Shown: positions 10,744 to 23,093 of the stretch, one piece after another | How the letters are laid out: each line of letters starts with the position of its first letter | Position numbering within the stretch: the stretch's first letter is position 1 | DNA from: Elmis aenea | Taxonomy: Eukaryota > Arthropoda > Insecta > Coleoptera > Elmidae | Length of the DNA: 64,000 bases | Reading direction: 5' to 3' | Assembly: GCA_947652605.1 (NCBI GenBank) | Contig: OX393577.1 | Location: 58,924,108-58,988,107 of the forward strand | Notes under the pieces: model-generated | What the model saw: the letters and a program-made list of their open reading frames with translations, nothing else | Told to the model about the DNA's origin: nothing | Database searches by the model: none | Position numbers and translations under genes: made by a program

Positions 10744-12641
10744 CATTACATCAACCTTATTTTTTTTAAATTGCATTTTTTTGCAATGCAAGTGACATTA
10801 ATTGCGTAATTATTAGATTTTTAAGGGCTAGATGATATGCATAATTCCGTATAGTGTTCTCTGTTCTGTACACCAACGTGGCACGAGGCATGTTTTATGT
10901 ACATAATGCTATCCCAAATGACTTTCAGTATTTTGCATTTCGTCATGCACAGTTTTCATACGTTTTACTTATAAAAATATAACTTTTTACTACAAATTTG
11001 CATATTACAGGTTGCGATACTGAAATAATGTTCAAGTTGATGCACAGGTTTTTTTGTTTATACTATATGGTAATAAGCATTGTCGCTATATTTATGATTC
11101 ATACATAATATGTGCATTAATTGTTTATATAATAATGACGTAATGTCATTAAGTGGAGACAATATTAAAATAAGCATTGGGAAACTAATTAATGAAAATT
11201 ATTTGTTTAATAATGCAACGTAATTTGAATTGTAAATTTTTACTAAACATCTGGTGTATGTCGACAGTACTGGCTGATATGTTAATATGAAAAAAAGGTT
11301 GATATGGTAAAATAAAACTTCCCAAGGTATTCTGACGTACATACCATGAACATTTTTTGTGTAGGGCAGTTTATTATACTTGTTGTGCGTAAACAAATGA
11401 AAGAGAGGAAAGTCCGAAAATGATTACACAAATTTTAATGGTTTTGACCTTAAAATCTAAACAATAACAGCATTAACACACCATTGTTGTAAAACGTTTT
11501 TACGTTAGTAATGTCTGCATAACGGAAGTTAAAATATTAAACATTGTTTAAAATGAAAGGAGATATTCTGTTAGTAAAATTAGAAATGCATTCAACAAAT
11601 TTTTAGAAATTTAAAGTGCAATAACAATATTTTTGTACTTTTATTAAAGTAATTGATAAATTTGTGACAGAAATGTTTTTATTATGACATGCCCATTTTT
11701 TCATTTGTTTATTAGGACTTGAGCTTTCTCCTGCTAGTTCATACATTTCTGACAAATGTTATGTTTGTCAAATGCTTTCTTAATGTATAAGATTTTTTTT
11801 GCGTAATAATATTAAGATAAAACAATTACGGTTAATTTTTTAGGAAACATAACACGCTTATATTAAAAAACATTACATCAAAATATTAAATTCCAACTTT
11901 GTTATGATAAAATGTTGGTATCCCTTATTAGCTTTGGAAATTTTAATATTTTTGATCGAACTGGTCTAGTAGTGCATAGTATAAGAATAGAAAAATTAGT
12001 ATTGTCGTTGGTTTGCCAATTACTAGTTGTAAAATCTTTATGCGATCGTATGAAGAAACTAACTCACTGAGTTGAACAAATAAACAAATAAATAAGTAGC
12101 TATAACGGAATGAAATTGCCATAATTTTATAAGAAGTTATTCTGGAGTCTAGAGTAATAGTTATTTAGGGAAATGCTAAATATAAAGTGCATATGTAATC
12201 GCTTTGACTAAACAGCGGCTTGAGTAAACGAATTAATAAATAAACAAATAAATAAATCGCCGCACCTATATTTTCCTGGTTAATTACATTGGATCCACAG
12301 CCAAGCACCCACCGAGGTATATGATATGTGATAAAGTATGACGTGTAACGTCATTTTCAAGTAAACAAGCAAGTGATCGTCAAACTAAACAAAATTTTTA
12401 TTCGAGTAATAAATCAGATTTTTGCAGTTACCTAAAAGTAGTTTCCTTCTGAAGTATTCAGTGTCGTACAACATAACTTATCATTGCATTGGAGCGAAGT
12501 ACTACCTACGATCACTAGCAACCTTAATTCTAAGGGCGAAGCTGAATTTATTGAGATAAAAAAACGGTTAATAGTTTCGAAGATTTGCAAATACCTTTAA
12601 AGTAACCTTTCAGCATCCTAACTTTTATATACATATATGTA
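10744..12641. other. intergenic DNA, nothing recognised
   Basis: AT-rich sequence with short AAATAAATAA runs near 12050-12090 and 12230-12260. No coding frame of known type and no paired terminal repeats were found. Confidence 0.4.
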
Positions 12642-13064
12642 TACAGGGTGATTGATTGAGACTGGGACTTAAAGATATATGAATAATGAAAAAGGGTATT
12701 GATCTGAAATTTTGGTTATGACCATAATGGCATCTGATCTGTGTATGAAAATATTTTCAAGATAGCGACACTTCCGGAAATACTGGAAGTTGACGTCTAC
12801 TTTCTTATTTCAAATACAATGGTCTATTTTTTATTGCATTTTCGGATTTAAAACGTTATTTTAGAGGGACTTTTGATAGCATTCCCTATACCTGTGCAGT
12901 CGTTTTTTAGATTTTTGGACTTTTTTTGAAATTTCTTTGATTTTCATCGTGATGCTTAATGTTATCTAACGCCGCTATTTTTGAAGAAAAAACGCTTAAA
13001 TTTAGACCATGCTTAGAAGAAACCTTGGAGTACATCCTGTAAGTTTTGAAATCGATGCATTACA
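12642..13064 (+). mobile_element. half of a foldback element (solo left end)
   Basis: It starts TACAGGGTGATTGATTGAG after TA, but no inverted partner is nearby. Its inner part (TTTCAAATACAATG near 12810 and ATTCCCTATACCTG near 12880) is repeated directly in the next half element, so two related arms lie in the same orientation. Confidence 0.55.
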
Positions 13065-13300
13065 TACAGGGTGTCCAAAATTTAATTTTCTTTTAATACA
13101 ACTTCAGACCACTAAAACTCGTTTTTTTCAAATACAATGCTCAAACTTTTTTTTCATTTTCTAATGCAAAATTATATTCTGCACCAATCTGTATTAGCGT
13201 TTCCTATACCTATCTGCAACAATTTCTAATTATTAAGAATTTTTGATAAAGTTAAGAGAAATTGCAACATTTTTAAATAGTAAGCCTTGGAAATGACAAC
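13065..13300 (+). mobile_element. second half foldback in the same orientation
   Basis: It starts TACAGGGTGTCCAAAATTT. Internal TTTCAAATACAATG (about 13125) and TTTCCTATACCTATCTGCA (about 13200) match the preceding half element. The right boundary is not defined. Confidence 0.5.
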
Positions 13301-13431
13301 AAATGTCAATTTTAATAACTGTAAACCACTTTTATTGCGTTTGTCTGAAGTATCCATGAAAATGGAAAATCAAGAGTATTCAAACACGAATATTTTGAAC
13401 TTATTTTATATTCTTGAAGAATGTCACAAGA

Positions 13432-13720
13432 TTATTGAAAAAACTTGGCTTGTAACACCCCTCGTTTTTGAGTGATTGGATTTAATAGTTCTTTCCCATT
13501 ATCTACTTTTATATAATTTGTGTTCATCATATCTTGGATTACATTGTATATCTTTCCTTTAACACCCTGCTTATCAAGTTTTTCACATGGAATAGTTCTA
13601 TCCACCATATCAAAAGCCTTGCGAAAGTCAATAAAAGCGGCGTATAAGCTTCTTTGTAGTAGAGATGTGGTGGCTGTTTTTATTTCAGAAATGATAAGTT
13701 TATGGCATCTTCGCAACTCC
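13432..13720 (-). pseudogene. reverse-transcriptase fragment (fingers/palm)
   Basis: The 94-residue minus-strand frame contains YAAFIDFRKAFDMVDRT, GVKGKIYNVIQDM and a decayed ITQKRGVLQ stretch. The first is RT motif A (F-x-D-F-x-K-A-F-D) of LINE-type reverse transcriptases, and the last precedes the G-D turn of motif B. The rest of the polymerase is absent on both sides. Confidence 0.75.
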
Positions 13721-15049
13721 TGTTTCTGCTTTTTGGAGCTCAGAGAACGGCCTATTAGTTTTTTACCAATAAATTCAGCGTGGCTCTGTTACAGCTCACT
13801 GCCAGATCACGCGTCACAGTGGGCGCTCGATCTTATAATACAAAATTTTTAGCTTTTCTATAAAAAATACGTGCTAATCTAAAATCATTGCGAAATATCC
13901 CTAGTAATGTAGTAATAAACAAAACCACGTGTTGAATTGAATGTGTATTCAATACACAACGATAAAAAAAGTAGAGCACGAATTGTGCAAATTAATCTAC
14001 TTGGCGATTCGGGAACTGCAACATCTCTCAAACGGTTATTTTGTAAACAACAATAATTTACATACAATGTCGAAGATTATGCCTTAGTCAGTCATCCTTG
14101 AGAAAGATTAGCCGGAAGCTGCTTAGGACCTTGTTACATAACAACATAACAAGAAATGACTCGGGCAACCAGTAGTCATTTACATATTCATCTCGTGAAT
14201 GGAACGGTTTGGTGCTTGCTATTTCTTACATGCACATTTCTGTCCGTGGAATTTCTCCTCGTTTACGAGTGGTTTAAGTGACCTAAAATCGTAATATACC
14301 GGGCATTGGTGACAATAATCTACAACGTTGTATGGGTAATTATGTTATTATAACCCTTGGAGAGTCGATTAAATTAGCTTAGTTAGACAGAATTATAAAA
14401 AAAGTTAAATGGAATTTAAAACATTAATCATGTACAAAATCAAAATGCGATTAGGATATCAAAATTTAACGTACTTTTAGCCATGGAACGATCACACGGT
14501 CGAATGAATCGCGAATCCTTAAAGCATAGCTAATAACTATTAAAAGTAAACGACTTAAGCTGTGACTTAACACGGGGCCTTTTATAAATCTTAAGAGTTT
14601 AACAACAAAAAAAGTATCATCATTAACTGGTTTTGATATTAAAATTTCGTTTTATAAAAAAATAATGTAAGCAGATATCAACTTAATTATCGACATGTGA
14701 GGTCACTATATTAAAACGGTAATCCAACTTGGTATAAAAATGCAGTTATGCTTAAACATGGCAAAAAAATTAGTTTAAAATACCTTGATCGGTTTAACCC
14801 AACTGATTCGTCGATACTCTAATTACACTCCTATATCCTTGTAATATACTACTGGTTTTTTAAAAGTGAAATCTGAAACGACTCGTATTAATTAATAAGA
14901 GTATTAATCGAAAATAAAAGTTTATAATTAGTTAAACTAGTTTATTTAATTATTGTCTATAAAAACTATTGGAAATACATTTATAATTAGGTGCACTGAA
15001 CTCAGTATAAATAACGTCAATGGCAATTGGCAAATGTTTTATGTGTATA
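13721..15049. other. intergenic DNA, nothing recognised
   Basis: Mixed-composition sequence. The part at 14080-14300 is less AT-rich than its surroundings but contains no coding frame, tRNA-like fold or repeat boundary that I can name. Confidence 0.35.
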
Positions 15050-15250
15050 TACAGGGTGTTAGAAATAGCTTGCACAACTAATGTTAATCTTTGAAGCTAC
15101 GATTGGTTTAATTAAAATAAATTTGTACAAAATCATGTTGATTATTCATTTTAAAAAATCCATAGACTTCTTAGTTTAAAGGCTATGCAAGAAACTTGAA
15201 TTAATGACTGATAAATTTAATGATATATCTATTAGTATATTACATAAAAA
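15050..15250 (+). mobile_element. solo TACAGGGTGTT foldback end
   Basis: TACAGGGTGTTAGAAATAGC follows TA at 15048-15049. No inverted partner was found within about 1 kb. Treated as a truncated member of the foldback group; the right limit is arbitrary. Confidence 0.4.
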
Positions 15251-15362
15251 GAGTTGTAAGAAGCATATAACGCACGAGTGAAAAAGTTGCGCACGGAGCC
15301 GCTTAGCGGCGAGTGCGTATTTCCACGAGTGCGTCATTGCTTTACAACTCGTGTTATATAGC
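15250..15362. repeat. hairpin with ACGAGT arms and a GCCGCTTAGCGGC tip
   Basis: GAGTTGTAA at the left and TTACAACTC at the right pair. So do ACGCACGAGTG-like arms and TGCGCAC/GAGTGCGTA, and the perfect palindrome GCCGCTTAGCGGC sits in the centre (about 15300). The arms are about 50 bp. Two similar hairpins occur at 34567-34686 and 55298-55410. Confidence 0.65.
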
Positions 15363-16342
15363 TAACTTTTTCTACGATCACATAATACCTACGATTTTAA
15401 CGGCTTTTTGGCTAATATACACGTGTAATTACGTTGCCTTGTTAATTTTGACGTAAGTCTACTTTACCATTCCTAGACAAGTGTGCGTTTTGCTTAACGT
15501 GCGTTATAACTCACTTACTATATGCATGCAGGCAGTCTTTGACGTAAGGCTACTTCGATCAGTTTTTTAAAATACTGTGCTTTTTGCTTACCATATGTAA
15601 GGATTACTTACCGTTGTGGTGGCGAAATTGGTTTTTTGACAAAAAGTCAATTATTAGTTTATGCGGTTATTTAAATAAGGTATTTTTTGACGAATTCAAC
15701 AATACCAATAACTTTTTTTACTAGCTTTTATTTATAAAAATACAAAAAAATTAATTGTTTATTCAACAAAACTTTAGAAGTGTTTTTCATAAAAGTTTTC
15801 ATTAATTTTTAGTCGTTAATATTCGTCGTGAAAAGAGTTAACACAAAAAAACATTTGTTTTGTTGCTTTTATGTACAGTCAACTATGATTATTAGGGTAT
15901 TTTTCAAAACTTTTCAATAATTTTAAATTTTAATTCCTGCTCCTAAGTTATTGGTATTGCTGAATATGTAAGAAAACGTTTTTGAACACTTGTTGACATG
16001 ATAAAATTTACGTTATGCAGGCCACATCATACTTAATAAAAAATTCAACTTTTGTCAAAAAATTATTTGACGCTATGAAAATTTACTAAAATGCAGTAGT
16101 ATCCAAAATCGCTTCCTCTTTTCAAAAATGTAAAAATATTTAGGGTGTTTTATTTGAAATAACAAAGTTAGAGTTACTTCCGGCTTCCGGTGCAGACCGG
16201 AAGTGAAACAATAGTGTACATATGTTAAGAAAATCAGTTTTTTTGCACATATCACATGACTATAAATTCATTTGTTTAAAATCATAAAAAGAAACAAACA
16301 AAGGGGATGAGCCTGATTTTATTTACACCCGGTATGTTGGCA
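15363..16342. other. intergenic DNA with a decayed foldback fragment
   Basis: Mostly unassigned. At 16140-16220, AGGGTGTTTTATTTGAAAT and the paired TTCCGG / CCGGAA motifs resemble the tip of the 30001-31629 foldback (GGTGTTCCACTTAAAATTT, TTCCGGTTGAACCGGAA). An old fragment of that family is therefore likely here. Confidence 0.4.
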
Positions 16343-17042
16343 AGTTTACCAAAAAAGGTCACGATATGTTGTCGCTAGACTGTGTTAATTGCATCAATAA
16401 CATCAAAACTAAATGTTTTGCAGAGTTATACGTGCCACTGGCCATTTCCTTCGGAAAAATAGGGGAAAAACTGAAAAGTTTAATAATAAAGGTAATTTTT
16501 GCGATCGTGTTGACCATGAAACCGTAAAAGATAAAATCGAGTTTTATTATTTACCAATGCGCGCATCCTTTGCAAGTAAAATAGTGCAAAGTTTTTGAAT
16601 TTTTTTTTTACGGTTTCTAAGAAAAACGTCAAAAACGAAACCCCTGTTTAAGCGCTATGATTTGAGAAGTTGTTTAACTAAATCTATGCAACTTGCATAG
16701 GCGTTTAACATAGGAAAAACTGTTTTTACAAGGGTCTCGTTTTTCGCGTTTTTCTTCGAAACCGTTAATTATTTTTTCAAAAAATTTGCGCCATTTTGCT
16801 TGCAAAGGATGCGCGCAATAGTAAATAGAAGATTTTCGATTTTATCTTTGACGGTTTCATAGCCAACGCGATCGCAAAAATTACCTTTATTAATCAACTT
16901 TTCAGGTTTTCTCCAATTTTTTCAAAGGAAATGGCCAATGGCACGTATAACTGCATAACATTTAGTTTTGATGTTCTTGATGCAATAAACACAGCCTTGA
17001 TTAGATTCTAACGACAACATATCGTGACCCCTCCCTTGTTAG
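16343..17042. mobile_element. palindromic element, family P (copy 1)
   Basis: The left end AAGGTCACGATATGTTGTCG is inverted at CGACAACATATCGTGACC (17012-17029). Paired inner blocks include GTGCCACTGGCCATTTCC with its inverse near 16930, and GCGCGCATCCTTTGCAAG with its inverse near 16800. The two arms meet near 16680. It has no TACAGGGTG tip and forms a separate family, shared with 53979-55172. The open frame at 16413-16598 is arm sequence. Confidence 0.75.
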
Positions 17043-18470
17043 ATTTTATTAGTAACTATTTGTAAATCGACTGAAATGAATAATATCTCTAATAAAAGAA
17101 CAATACATTTGCATCGTTTTCGTAATAACGGTCCAATGTTTACTGTTTTCATGTAAATTTTACTGTTATGATTCTTCAAAAACAGGTTGTGTTAATTCAT
17201 AAAAATGCTAATATTAAAAATGCAGTTGTTTATGAATTTCGAACTCATTTAGAAAATTTCACCAAAGGTGTGTGAATTATTAAATATTCTTGTGTGTCTG
17301 CTGGTTAAAAACAATTCCAATGCTCAAGGTAGCTTTTGTTTTCAAAATCAACCTAGATATTAAAACCAAGGTTTATTTGTATAACTAAGTGATATCCGAT
17401 ATAATAAAACAAATTTTTATTTTTGTAAATAATGACGATTTTAATAGCAGATAATTAAGTAATAGTTCAGCAAATGCACAATTGCATGCAAATTATGTGA
17501 TAACAATTTTAATGACTTCGTATTGATAGCTATGCAATTTGTATCAAATTATACTAAGGAAAATTGGTAGTTTTTAACATAAAGTAAATTTGGTTTGCGT
17601 CTATAATTATCGTCGTTATTAGTGGCGTACTACTGTAATTTATTACAAGAGTTGGTTTTAAAATACTTTTTACTTATTTTTAAGTAAATAAAGTAAGTTA
17701 GGCCGAGTGCCCACGGAAGTGATATGACAGTGATTGACACGGGATGTGATTTTTGAGTAGGTAAAATTTGCACCTAAAAGCAAAGCAGAGCCAGACGCCG
17801 AATTTTTATCATTATACATATTTGGGCTTTGTGTTGTCTGGCAACTCTTATAAATCAAAATTTCCGGGTGTTTTATAATATCATTGTAGAAAAACATATC
17901 ACTGTAGCTAACAATCTCTTATATCTCATCTATATTTACTAAAGCTGGATTGTGAAAGACGTTTAATTATTTGCAAAAATTAAATACAGTTGCAGTTTAC
18001 GGCCACTGTGACTAATTTATGGTAACAGACGTTCAAACAAACGATAAACGAGCTGTGCAAATCAATATGGTATGTCACATGTTAATAAACTCAAAAGTAC
18101 GTTCACATCACACTGAAAAAGGATTGCAGTGTTCGGTTCAAGAATTATTAACAAAACATCACCTGTTTATGAAATCATGGCAAACTTTGATGGGGAAATT
18201 TTTACAAAATTATCGATATCTCGATTATTTTTTGCAACCAGTGTATAAAACCATATATTTTTGATAAGCTAAAAAATCTCTTTCATATAGTCACGGCCAA
18301 CTAGGGTTTCCACTTAAAAAAATAAAAGTGTACTTCATATTTCAAAAGTCAAGATCGCTCAATGAGTTTTAATTTTGTTTTTAAATTAAGCATACAAATT
18401 TGTATAAAAAACCTATATAACAGTTTGTTTTATTTTAATAAATAAAACAGTTATACTATATATACTATAC
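17043..18470. other. intergenic DNA, nothing recognised
   Basis: AT-rich sequence. Small frames at 17670-17897 and 18019-18264 show no domain and no homologous partner in the window. Confidence 0.35.
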
Positions 18471-18512
18471 CGAGATACCCCTTAAAACAATCGAATTTGG
18501 TCCACCCTGTAT
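18471..18512 (-). mobile_element. solo right end of a TACAGGGTGG foldback
   Basis: CCGAGATACCCCTTA, ATCGAATTTGGTCC and ACCCTGTA match the right tip of the elements at 20958-22108 and 27646-28887. The other arm is not present. Confidence 0.55.
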
Positions 18513-18887
18513 TATTTTGGAAAATTTAATTGAAAATCAATGGCGTGAAGGAATTTATTCATATTTTAAATATGTGTGCAGGAACCACTTGAATTTTAAT
18601 AGTTTATTTACATTAATAAAAGCGTTTTAGTAATTGCAGTTAAAACGAACACCTGAGGTAGCATTTACGAAATGATTATCAATTAGATATAAGTTATAAT
18701 GGCATTGCGTGTTTTACTGACCCACATTATGTTTTGTCAATACATTAATGAACTATTGTGCAGTTAATTGACAAAGTTATGTAATAAAGAGAGTAATAAA
18801 GCATTTTAAACAAAAATTTGATATACGCAAAATTGGAAAACTTTAATGTAATACATAACAGTAGTGTATCAGTATCAGGGTTGAGCA

Positions 18888-19005
18888 GATTTAAATCAAT
18901 TGATTTAAATCACGATTTAAATCATGATTTAAATCAAGTGATTTAAAAAAAAAATCATTGATTTAAATCAAGCGATTTAAAAAAAAATTATCAATTTAAA
19001 TCACG
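18888..19005. repeat. short tandem array of the self-palindrome TGATTTAAATCA
   Basis: About eight copies of GATTTAAATCA, each itself a palindrome, occur with irregular 11-20 bp spacing, two of them followed by A-runs. The sequence TCAGGGTTGAGCA immediately to the left could be a transposon tip, but no right partner was found. Confidence 0.6.
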
Positions 19006-19339
19006 GATTATATGAGTAAATACAATATAATATTTATAATAAAACAAAATTGTATTACTATTAGTAATTAAATACACGAAATGATGAATAAACCATATCA
19101 ATTTGCTCTTGTAAAGTAATATTTATTGTGGAAATGCAATAATTCAAAAAATAAATGACAAGTTTTTGACGTTAGCGAAGTGAAAAGGCAGTTTTCCACG
19201 GCACTCTATTGCTTCAATAACGATTTGAAGAAAAATGTCGAATATCTCGAAAAGTATGAGTTTTGGCCAGTATAATACTTTTGTAGTAAAGTTTATTTAA
19301 TTATTACAAAAAGATTTTAGAAAGGACGTTCATAATCGT
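19006..19339. other. intergenic DNA, nothing recognised
   Basis: AT-rich spacer between the GATTTAAATCA array and a reverse-transcriptase remnant. No feature could be assigned. Confidence 0.3.
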
Positions 19340-19590
19340 GTTTTTTGTCTTTATTTAAACAAAAACCGGTGAATAAATAATCTGTTCGGTCTGCAATTAT
19401 CGTTTCTAAGTATTTAAAATTCGATATCTGCTTTTTTTTTGGCCTAGCATAATCGTAACAGGTTCATGATTTTTTGCTATAACCATAGCCTTTGTCTTTG
19501 TTATATTAATTTTCATATTATAAGTCCTTTTCGCTTTTAGCTAACAACACCACATCATCTGCAAAGGCGAATTATGTTAAGGATATTGGT
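19340..19590 (-). pseudogene. reverse-transcriptase remnant with FADD box
   Basis: On the minus strand the sequence reads FAFADDVVLLAKSEKDL, then NITKTKAMVIAKNHEPVTI and FKYLETIIADRTD after frameshifts. This is RT motif C (FADD) and the following thumb region, typical of insect LINE polymerases. Stop codons and shifts show it is dead. It has no open frame long enough to be listed by an ORF finder. Confidence 0.7.
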
Positions 19591-20957
19591 TTTAGTTTAT
19601 TTCAACCCCAGCAGGCGTTCTTTGTGTTTTGTTTACATTCTCGTTAAAAAACTTAAATACTTAAAAATCTTTTTATATTGTATAATAATTCATGATTTTT
19701 CAGTTACTATTACCATTGATTTTACAGGCTATTACCTACTATTGAATCTAAATTATAACATGCGTTCAAAGTGTAATCCACTCTTCATCGTCAAAACAAA
19801 TTTGAGATCTGCATTTTGTAGGTAGATAATGTTTTCCTTAGCAAACTACTTTTGGTTTGATAAAATGTTCTGAAAACAGCCAATCTTAAAAAAAATAGTT
19901 GAATACAATATTGATGATTTGGAATTAGCTATTTAAAAAAAATCAAATTTTAAAAAGACAGAAGAAAAGAAAAAAGAACAGTCACTATTTGTTTTTTTGC
20001 AGTATACCAACCATATTACCATTTAAAGAAAAATTTAAACGGGCTACTTCAAAATTTCCAACGTAATTTTATACCATTGTGTTGTGGGTATTTCAATTTG
20101 CTTATCAATAGATAAATTAAGGTAACTAACCAATAAATTCAACCTTTTATTTATCATAGTAAACTTAAATTAATCATTCGAAGGTTGTAGAGCTGTCAAA
20201 TTTCCACACCCGCATTTATTAAATGTTTTTTGATATATAGGTCATTGTTAAATTTTAAGCTCGGCCGATTTATTTCAGTTTCGTTAAATTGGTCTGCTTT
20301 CTTATGTCTTTTAGTCTTCTGACTTGTAGAAAGTTCCACGTGCTACTTGGTATGATACTTATAAGGACATAGGATTAAGAAAATCACATTTAGCCCGTAT
20401 TAACTTGTACATGAATGTACCATACCATGTACAGTGTATGTTTGTGATCATTCCCACACGGAACATACAAGTCGAATGCAAATCTGTTTTAATAAAATAC
20501 TTGGTGAACTGCCCGAATTAAATAATCAAGGTTAATATTCAAGTTTATATCTACTAGGAGATAATCAATCGATGGATTAAAGTTAGATAAATGATGTAAG
20601 AATGTTTTTTTGTGGGCTGATAATGCAAATACACGCCTAGTTTAAAATTTTTGTTGGTATAAAGAGATCTAGCCCGGTTACATCTAGTGGGACTACGTTT
20701 TCTAAATTAATAAAATTTGTCTTGTTACGTAAATATCAAAAACATTTGTATATACAAGTAGTTCTTTATTTTATTCTATACAAAAATATTCTGTGTACTT
20801 TTGATGTCAGTGATAAATATATTGGATAATATATGAAAATAACGCAAATGCTTTATTAAAATTACCAAAATGTAAAATTTAAAAGCTTCATAAAAAGTTT
20901 TAAACGTTAGGTATATGGAATATTAAAAAAATTAATATAGGATATTATTAAATGTTA
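19591..20957. other. intergenic DNA, nothing recognised
   Basis: AT-rich sequence without recognised coding potential or terminal repeats. The frame at 19574-19825 has no family resemblance. Confidence 0.35.
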
Positions 20958-22108
20958 TACAGGGTGGTCCAAATTCGATGGAATTACATGGGTATCTCGC
21001 TTAATATTCAAGATAGAGAATTGGTTAAATAACCAAAAACGTGCAGTTTTTTTGAGACAAACTCAGAATCGTTTTCATTCCGATTTTCATTTCCGGTTTT
21101 TGAGTTATTGGAAAAAAGGTGTTTTTTTTTGGGCATATTACTAATGTGTCATATCTCCGTTATTGTTGTCAATATCGAAAAAACTTACGGAGATTATTTT
21201 TAGATATTTTTATGTAAAATTTGTTGGTACAAAAAAGATATTAAAAGTTATCACACCAACATACCTTTTTTTAAATGGAAGCTATAGTTGGCTATGACCT
21301 ATTTAAATTTTTTTCTCATTCCAAATACATAAGGGTTGATGTAGTTATTTTCAATAACACGCAAGTTGCGAAGGTTTTTTAGTTTTTTTTTAAAGGAAAA
21401 CACAGTAGGCTGTGAAAACAAAAGAAAACAAGATTTAAAACCTTTTAAAACTCATGTGTTATAAGTTACGAAGGTTTATTAATTTGTTGTTGAGATAAAC
21501 ATAATAAATATTTGAACATAAGATAGCAACAATGAAGTCAGAATCAGCAGTTATGTAGTATATTGTTGTTTAGCTTAGGTTCAAATATTTATAATGTTGA
21601 TCTCGACAACCAATAATTAAAAAACGTTCGTATCTTGTACCACATGAGTTTTAAAAGGTTTTACACTTTGTTTTTATAACCTACAGTTTTTTTTAAACCT
21701 TCGTAACTTGGGTATTATTGAAAATAATCCTTATAGTATATTTGGAATGAAAAAAAAAAGGAATTTATATGTGATAGCCAACTACAGTTTTCCTTAAAAG
21801 AAGGTACTTTGTGTCACAACTTTTTAACGAGTGTGAAAATTTTTTTTTAGTGTCATCGGATTTTCAAAAAATATCTAAAAAATCAAAAAATAATCACTAT
21901 TCGATATTTACAACAATAACGGAGAGATGACATTATAAATATGACAAAAAAAAAACTTTTTTCCAATAACTCAAAAATCGGAAATGATAAAATATTTTTG
22001 AAAACGGTTTTCTCAAAAATTGCTCAGTTTTGGTAATTTAACCGTTTCTCTATTTCGAATATTAAGCGAGATACCCATGTAATCCTATCGAATTTGGACC
22101 ACCCTGTA
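20958..22108. mobile_element. foldback element, family G (TACAGGGTGG), 1.15 kb
   Basis: Starts TACAGGGTGGTCCAAATTCG and ends CGAATTTGGACCACCCTGTA, flanked by TA on the left. The arms include GGGTATCTCGCTTAATATTC with its inverse at 22060. Internal block ATAGTTGGCTATGAC (21284) has its inverse GATAGCCAACTAC (21773). The arms meet near 21500-21560. No coding capacity. Confidence 0.85.
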
Positions 22109-23093
22109 CTGTTCCAAAATTACACTATCGTCTGTTTCTGCATTTTTTAACAACTTTTAACTACTTTTAGTTTTCGTTAGAAATTTTTTTTATTTTGAAA
22201 GTTTTCATTTCATAAATATTTTCTTTCCAGTTGCACAAAATTTATAAAATCATTTCAATATATGCCATTTTGGGGCCCCGTAAGTCGTGAACCTGGACGA
22301 ATTGCACCCACTGTACCCCAACTTGACCGGCTCTGTATATCATTTAAATTTTATTTTCTATGGAGGGTTTTAATAAGCTATATTACCATTTAAATTGTAA
22401 ATTTATATTGAACTGCTTTGTGCGTTATTACAATCTCAACTAATACCGATTTAAGAAAGTTGCAAAAATAATTTAAAAAAATTTAATTTAAAATTTAATT
22501 GTTAACTATATTTGCTAAACCAATTTCATATATTAGCAAAAAGATTGTGTTATCTAATGTAAAAATCAAAAAGTAATGATCTTTTAATAAAAATTGCTCA
22601 AATTAACCGAGCAAAATCGATTTTGGTTTGTAAATACTGGATTAGTAGGGGCAAAAACACGTATTAGTCACTTAAACAATTCAGTACAGTCTTATAATAT
22701 TTTAAGCTTGTTTTTGCGTTTGAATATTTATACTTTGCTGCATATGTCTTAAGATTTGAGAAATTAGTTTATCCTTATTTTAACAACTGCTTTAAAATTA
22801 GTTGAAATAATGCAAAAATTTTGTTACTAATAACAAAAGAGAAGGGTGAATGCAAAAATGTACACATTTCTTAAAAATTATGTTCTAAATAATCAATCGA
22901 GCGTTACAATTATGTAAATTATCTAGGGAAATCTGAAAAAAATTATTAATTACTTTAGATATCAAAAAGACACGGAAAAATTTATTTGATGATACAAATT
23001 AAAGTCCAGCTTATTTAAGATTGATGTGGTTTAATAAAATTTGGTAATTTGCATTTTAAATGGGATTAGTATTAATTAATTCAGTATGGTTTT
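22109..23093. other. intergenic DNA, nothing recognised
   Basis: AT-rich. A slightly GC-richer patch at 22270-22340 shows no paired repeats or coding frame. Confidence 0.35.

Noticed and set aside
15250..15362. tRNA or other structured RNA gene
   Set aside because: The hairpin lacks tRNA box A/B elements and a cloverleaf. No other RNA gene signature was seen in the window.
18019..18264. 81-residue plus-strand frame
   Set aside because: No domain, no neighbouring exon signals and AT-rich composition; probably chance.
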